The notes beneath the pieces are model-generated. The model saw nothing but the letters and a program-made list of their open reading frames with translations. It had not been told where the DNA came from and did not search any database. Made by a program: the position numbers and the translations under genes. 23,775 bases of DNA. Origin: Clostridia bacterium. Lineage in GTDB: Bacteria > Bacillota > Clostridia > TANB77 > CAG-508. Of this stretch, positions 21,997-23,775 are shown piece after piece (position 1 is the stretch's first letter; the number at the start of each line of letters is the position of its first letter). Location: contig CAAECB010000059.1 in NCBI GenBank assembly GCA_900754285.1, positions 1-23,775 on the forward strand. The letters are read 5' to 3'.

Positions 21997-23640
21997 TTAC
22001 GCTTTTAAAGCTTTTTTTCTTTTAAATTTATTTTCTAATATTATAATAATAAATGATAATATTGTAACTAAATATGAGATTTTTTGTATATTTGTCATTT
22101 CATATTTTACTTTTATAGTACCTTGTTTTCCAGTTGTGTTATTTACAATTGCTAGTCCTCTCCCTGCATCTAATGTTACTGGTATTTTGTGTTTTTTATT
22201 TTCACTCTCAATTAAATATGCTCTATAACCTTTATAATAAATTAATGGTAACTCATATGTTTTACTTTCTGAAGTATTGAATTCCAAAGTGCAATTTTCT
22301 CTTTTGAACTCAATATCTTGATTATTTTCCAAATCAACTACTTTGCTGTTATCAACAGCTAAATTTAAGCTTTCTGGCAAGTATTCTCCATTTCCTACAG
22401 GTGTATAATTAATAAGTTGCTCGTAATTATAGTTTAATGGATTTATATCTATATTTTGTAGTAAACAACATGACATTACAAGTATTCCTATTATTAAAAT
22501 CATTATACTATCTCTTTTGTTTTCAAAGAAATTATATACTGCATATGAAGAAACTAAAGATAATACAAGTGCTGTAATCATGTTAAATCTCCATGGAAAT
22601 TGTATAGTGGACATCCATTCAAATTTACTCCAAGGAAATATTTTAGTTGATAAAATAAAACTTACAATTCCTAATCCTAACATTTGCAATACATATTTAT
22701 TGCTTTTTTCTTTAGATTTGTTAAATAACAATAATCCTGGCAATATTAGCAATATTATTCCTACACATGTAGACATACTTGCTTCTTTTTTTACAGTATT
22801 TCCATCTACTGATGAGCCAAATCTTATATCATTTTCTAAAGCTGATGTTAAGGTAGTTGCTTGTTCTGATAAATTAAATCCTGAATTACTGCTTTGTACC
22901 TTTAGCTTAATACTTTTATATTGTTCTAAAATAGGCAAAATCACACTTGAACATATCAATACAGAAACGATACCTGTCTTTATTAAATTTAACAAGATTT
23001 GTTTGTTTTTTAATATTGTTTTTATATTACATATACATAAAAATATTATTAAAAATGCAGCAAATGCTATTGATAAAATATGTGAATTCGCAATTCCAAA
23101 TACTCCTAATACTATGACCCACCATTTTTTGCCTTGTTCAAAAATTATGTCATATAATCCATATAAAAGTAGCGGGAAAAATGTTATTGCTAAAACTTCT
23201 CCAAGTGCTCCTCTAACATAAATATCCATTAATCTGTATAAAGAAAATGTGTATAATATTGATGCTAAATATGAAATTTTGTTATTTTTAAAAATCTTTT
23301 TAGCTGTTATATCCATAAATATGAATGTAAAAAATGTTATTATCATTAAAAGGATTTTATAAGAAAGCAATGTTCCAACTCCTAATATTTTTAATATAGC
23401 TGGTATATATAAAAATAGTTCTGGATAAAAAATAGAATTTGCATATCCTAGATTTCCCATTAAATGAGAATGTATTGTAACTGGAAATTGTCCTTCTTGC
23501 AGATTTGATGCTATTTCATTTATTCTATTTAAATGATAACATAAATCCCAAGAAAAAATTGTTTGTCTATTTAAATATGGCGAAATTGCTAATATAGTTA
23601 ATGCAATATAAATTAATATTTTTTTATAATTTACCTTCAA
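21997..23640 (-). CDS. Large polytopic membrane protein, GT-C / PTPS-related type
   Basis: A 547-residue protein with about 11 to 13 membrane helices and a soluble stretch near residues 410-510 before a last helix and basic tail. Its N-terminus, 'LAISPYLNRQTIFSWDLCYHLNRINEI' in pieces, puts D32 and H36/R39 in the first outer loop, followed by 'GYANSIFYPELFLYIPAIL'. This matches the '6-pyruvoyl-tetrahydropterin synthase-related' membrane family, which resembles GT-C glycosyltransferases using lipid-linked sugars. A YfhO-like protein is the alternative. With the GtrB-type enzyme downstream it could transfer an undecaprenyl-linked sugar to a wall polymer outside the membrane. It begins at TTG (23640), seven bases after AAAGGA; the next in-frame ATG would lose the first helix. 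The specific reaction is unproven. Confidence 0.72.
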   Translation of the reverse strand: MKVNYKKILIYIALTILAISPYLNRQTIFSWDLCYHLNRINEIASNLQEGQFPVTIHSHLMGNLGYANSIFYPELFLYIPAILKILGVGTLLSYKILLMIITFFTFIFMDITAKKIFKNNKISYLASILYTFSLYRLMDIYVRGALGEVLAITFFPLLLYGLYDIIFEQGKKWWVIVLGVFGIANSHILSIAFAAFLIIFLCICNIKTILKNKQILLNLIKTGIVSVLICSSVILPILEQYKSIKLKVQSSNSGFNLSEQATTLTSALENDIRFGSSVDGNTVKKEASMSTCVGIILLILPGLLLFNKSKEKSNKYVLQMLGLGIVSFILSTKIFPWSKFEWMSTIQFPWRFNMITALVLSLVSSYAVYNFFENKRDSIMILIIGILVMSCCLLQNIDINPLNYNYEQLINYTPVGNGEYLPESLNLAVDNSKVVDLENNQDIEFKRENCTLEFNTSESKTYELPLIYYKGYRAYLIESENKKHKIPVTLDAGRGLAIVNNTTGKQGTIKVKYEMTNIQKISYLVTILSFIIIILENKFKRKKALKA

Positions 23641-23775
23641 CTTCAGTTCCTTTCTTGCCGTAGCAAAATTCTAATTATTTTCATATTTTTTTAGTTGGAA
23701 AAGAATTAAATTTTGGCAAGGCAAATTTTATTTAAAAGGCAAGGGCGCATACTTTGTGTATGTAACCGCGTTTTA
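23641..23775. other. Intergenic edge, no gene seen
   Basis: The last 135 bp hold the ribosome site of the TTG-started gene and AT-rich DNA with short GGCAAGG repeats. A small imperfect hairpin (CATAC/GTATG, about 23737-23753) near the edge may end a gene outside the window. No convincing promoter was found. Confidence 0.4.

Noticed and set aside
22517..23221. A 234-codon plus-strand open frame
   Set aside because: It is antisense to the GT-C-like membrane protein, which has a coherent family match, a start with a ribosome site and membrane helices. The plus-strand product shows no domain and reflects codon bias of the real gene.
1..23775. CRISPR arrays, tRNA or rRNA genes, riboswitches
   Set aside because: No regularly spaced direct repeats, no cloverleaf or conserved rRNA segments, and no recognisable riboswitch core were seen in the intergenic gaps, all of which are under 300 bp.

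Overview
The window is a very AT-rich stretch from a spore-forming Firmicute. Most likely it is an uncultured, gut-type member of the class Clostridia. The signs are the A/T-dominated codon use, strong AAAGGA-type ribosome binding sites with several TTG starts, a dipicolinate synthase B gene (a spore trait), an S-layer-homology protease, and a pilin-like protein with the 'GITLIALVITIIVLLILAGV' type of N-terminus common in such genomes. The organism is an inference; no rRNA or tRNA gene is present to fix it.

Layout. Nearly everything is on the minus strand. (1) 1-2084: a small envelope-glycan operon read leftward: GtrA-like flippase, GT2 glycosyltransferase, then a UPF0104/LPG-synthase-type membrane protein cut by the window edge, behind a good sigma-A promoter. 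(2) 2177-6063: sbcD-sbcC, the Mre11/Rad50-type DNA-end nuclease. (3) 6158-10491: two cell-surface genes, each with its own promoter and terminator: a secreted M6 metalloprotease with a beta-propeller-like middle and three SLH domains, and a type IV pilin-like protein carrying an FGE/C-type-lectin-fold domain. (4) 10661-12120: the only plus-strand genes, a small XRE regulator and a Xer-type tyrosine recombinase. (5) 12203-14723: a CmpB-family membrane protein, an orphan dpaB and a ROK sugar kinase. Each is bounded by related hairpin elements that look like a local REP/REPIN-type repeat family. (6) 14926-18476: all four dTDP-L-rhamnose genes (rfbD, then rfbA-rfbC-rfbB). (7) 18709-23640: a secreted GH25 muramidase with four tandem Ig-like modules, a GtrB-type polyprenyl-phosphate glycosyltransferase and a large GT-C-like membrane protein.

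How it fits together. Most of the window serves the cell envelope: dTDP-rhamnose supply, lipid-linked sugar synthesis (GtrB type), flipping (GtrA/UPF0104 types), GT-C-type transfer, wall hydrolysis, and surface display through SLH and pilin-like anchors. sbcDC, dpaB, the ROK kinase and xer are housekeeping or sporulation genes interspersed with these. No complete defence system, prophage, CRISPR array or reverse transcriptase was found. The most interesting items are the pilin-FGE fusion (the fold of many diversity-generating-retroelement targets) with a divergent regulator beside it, the cluster of palindromic repeats at 12.1-13.9 kb, a second dispersed hairpin repeat family, and promoters overlapping or preceding terminator hairpins.
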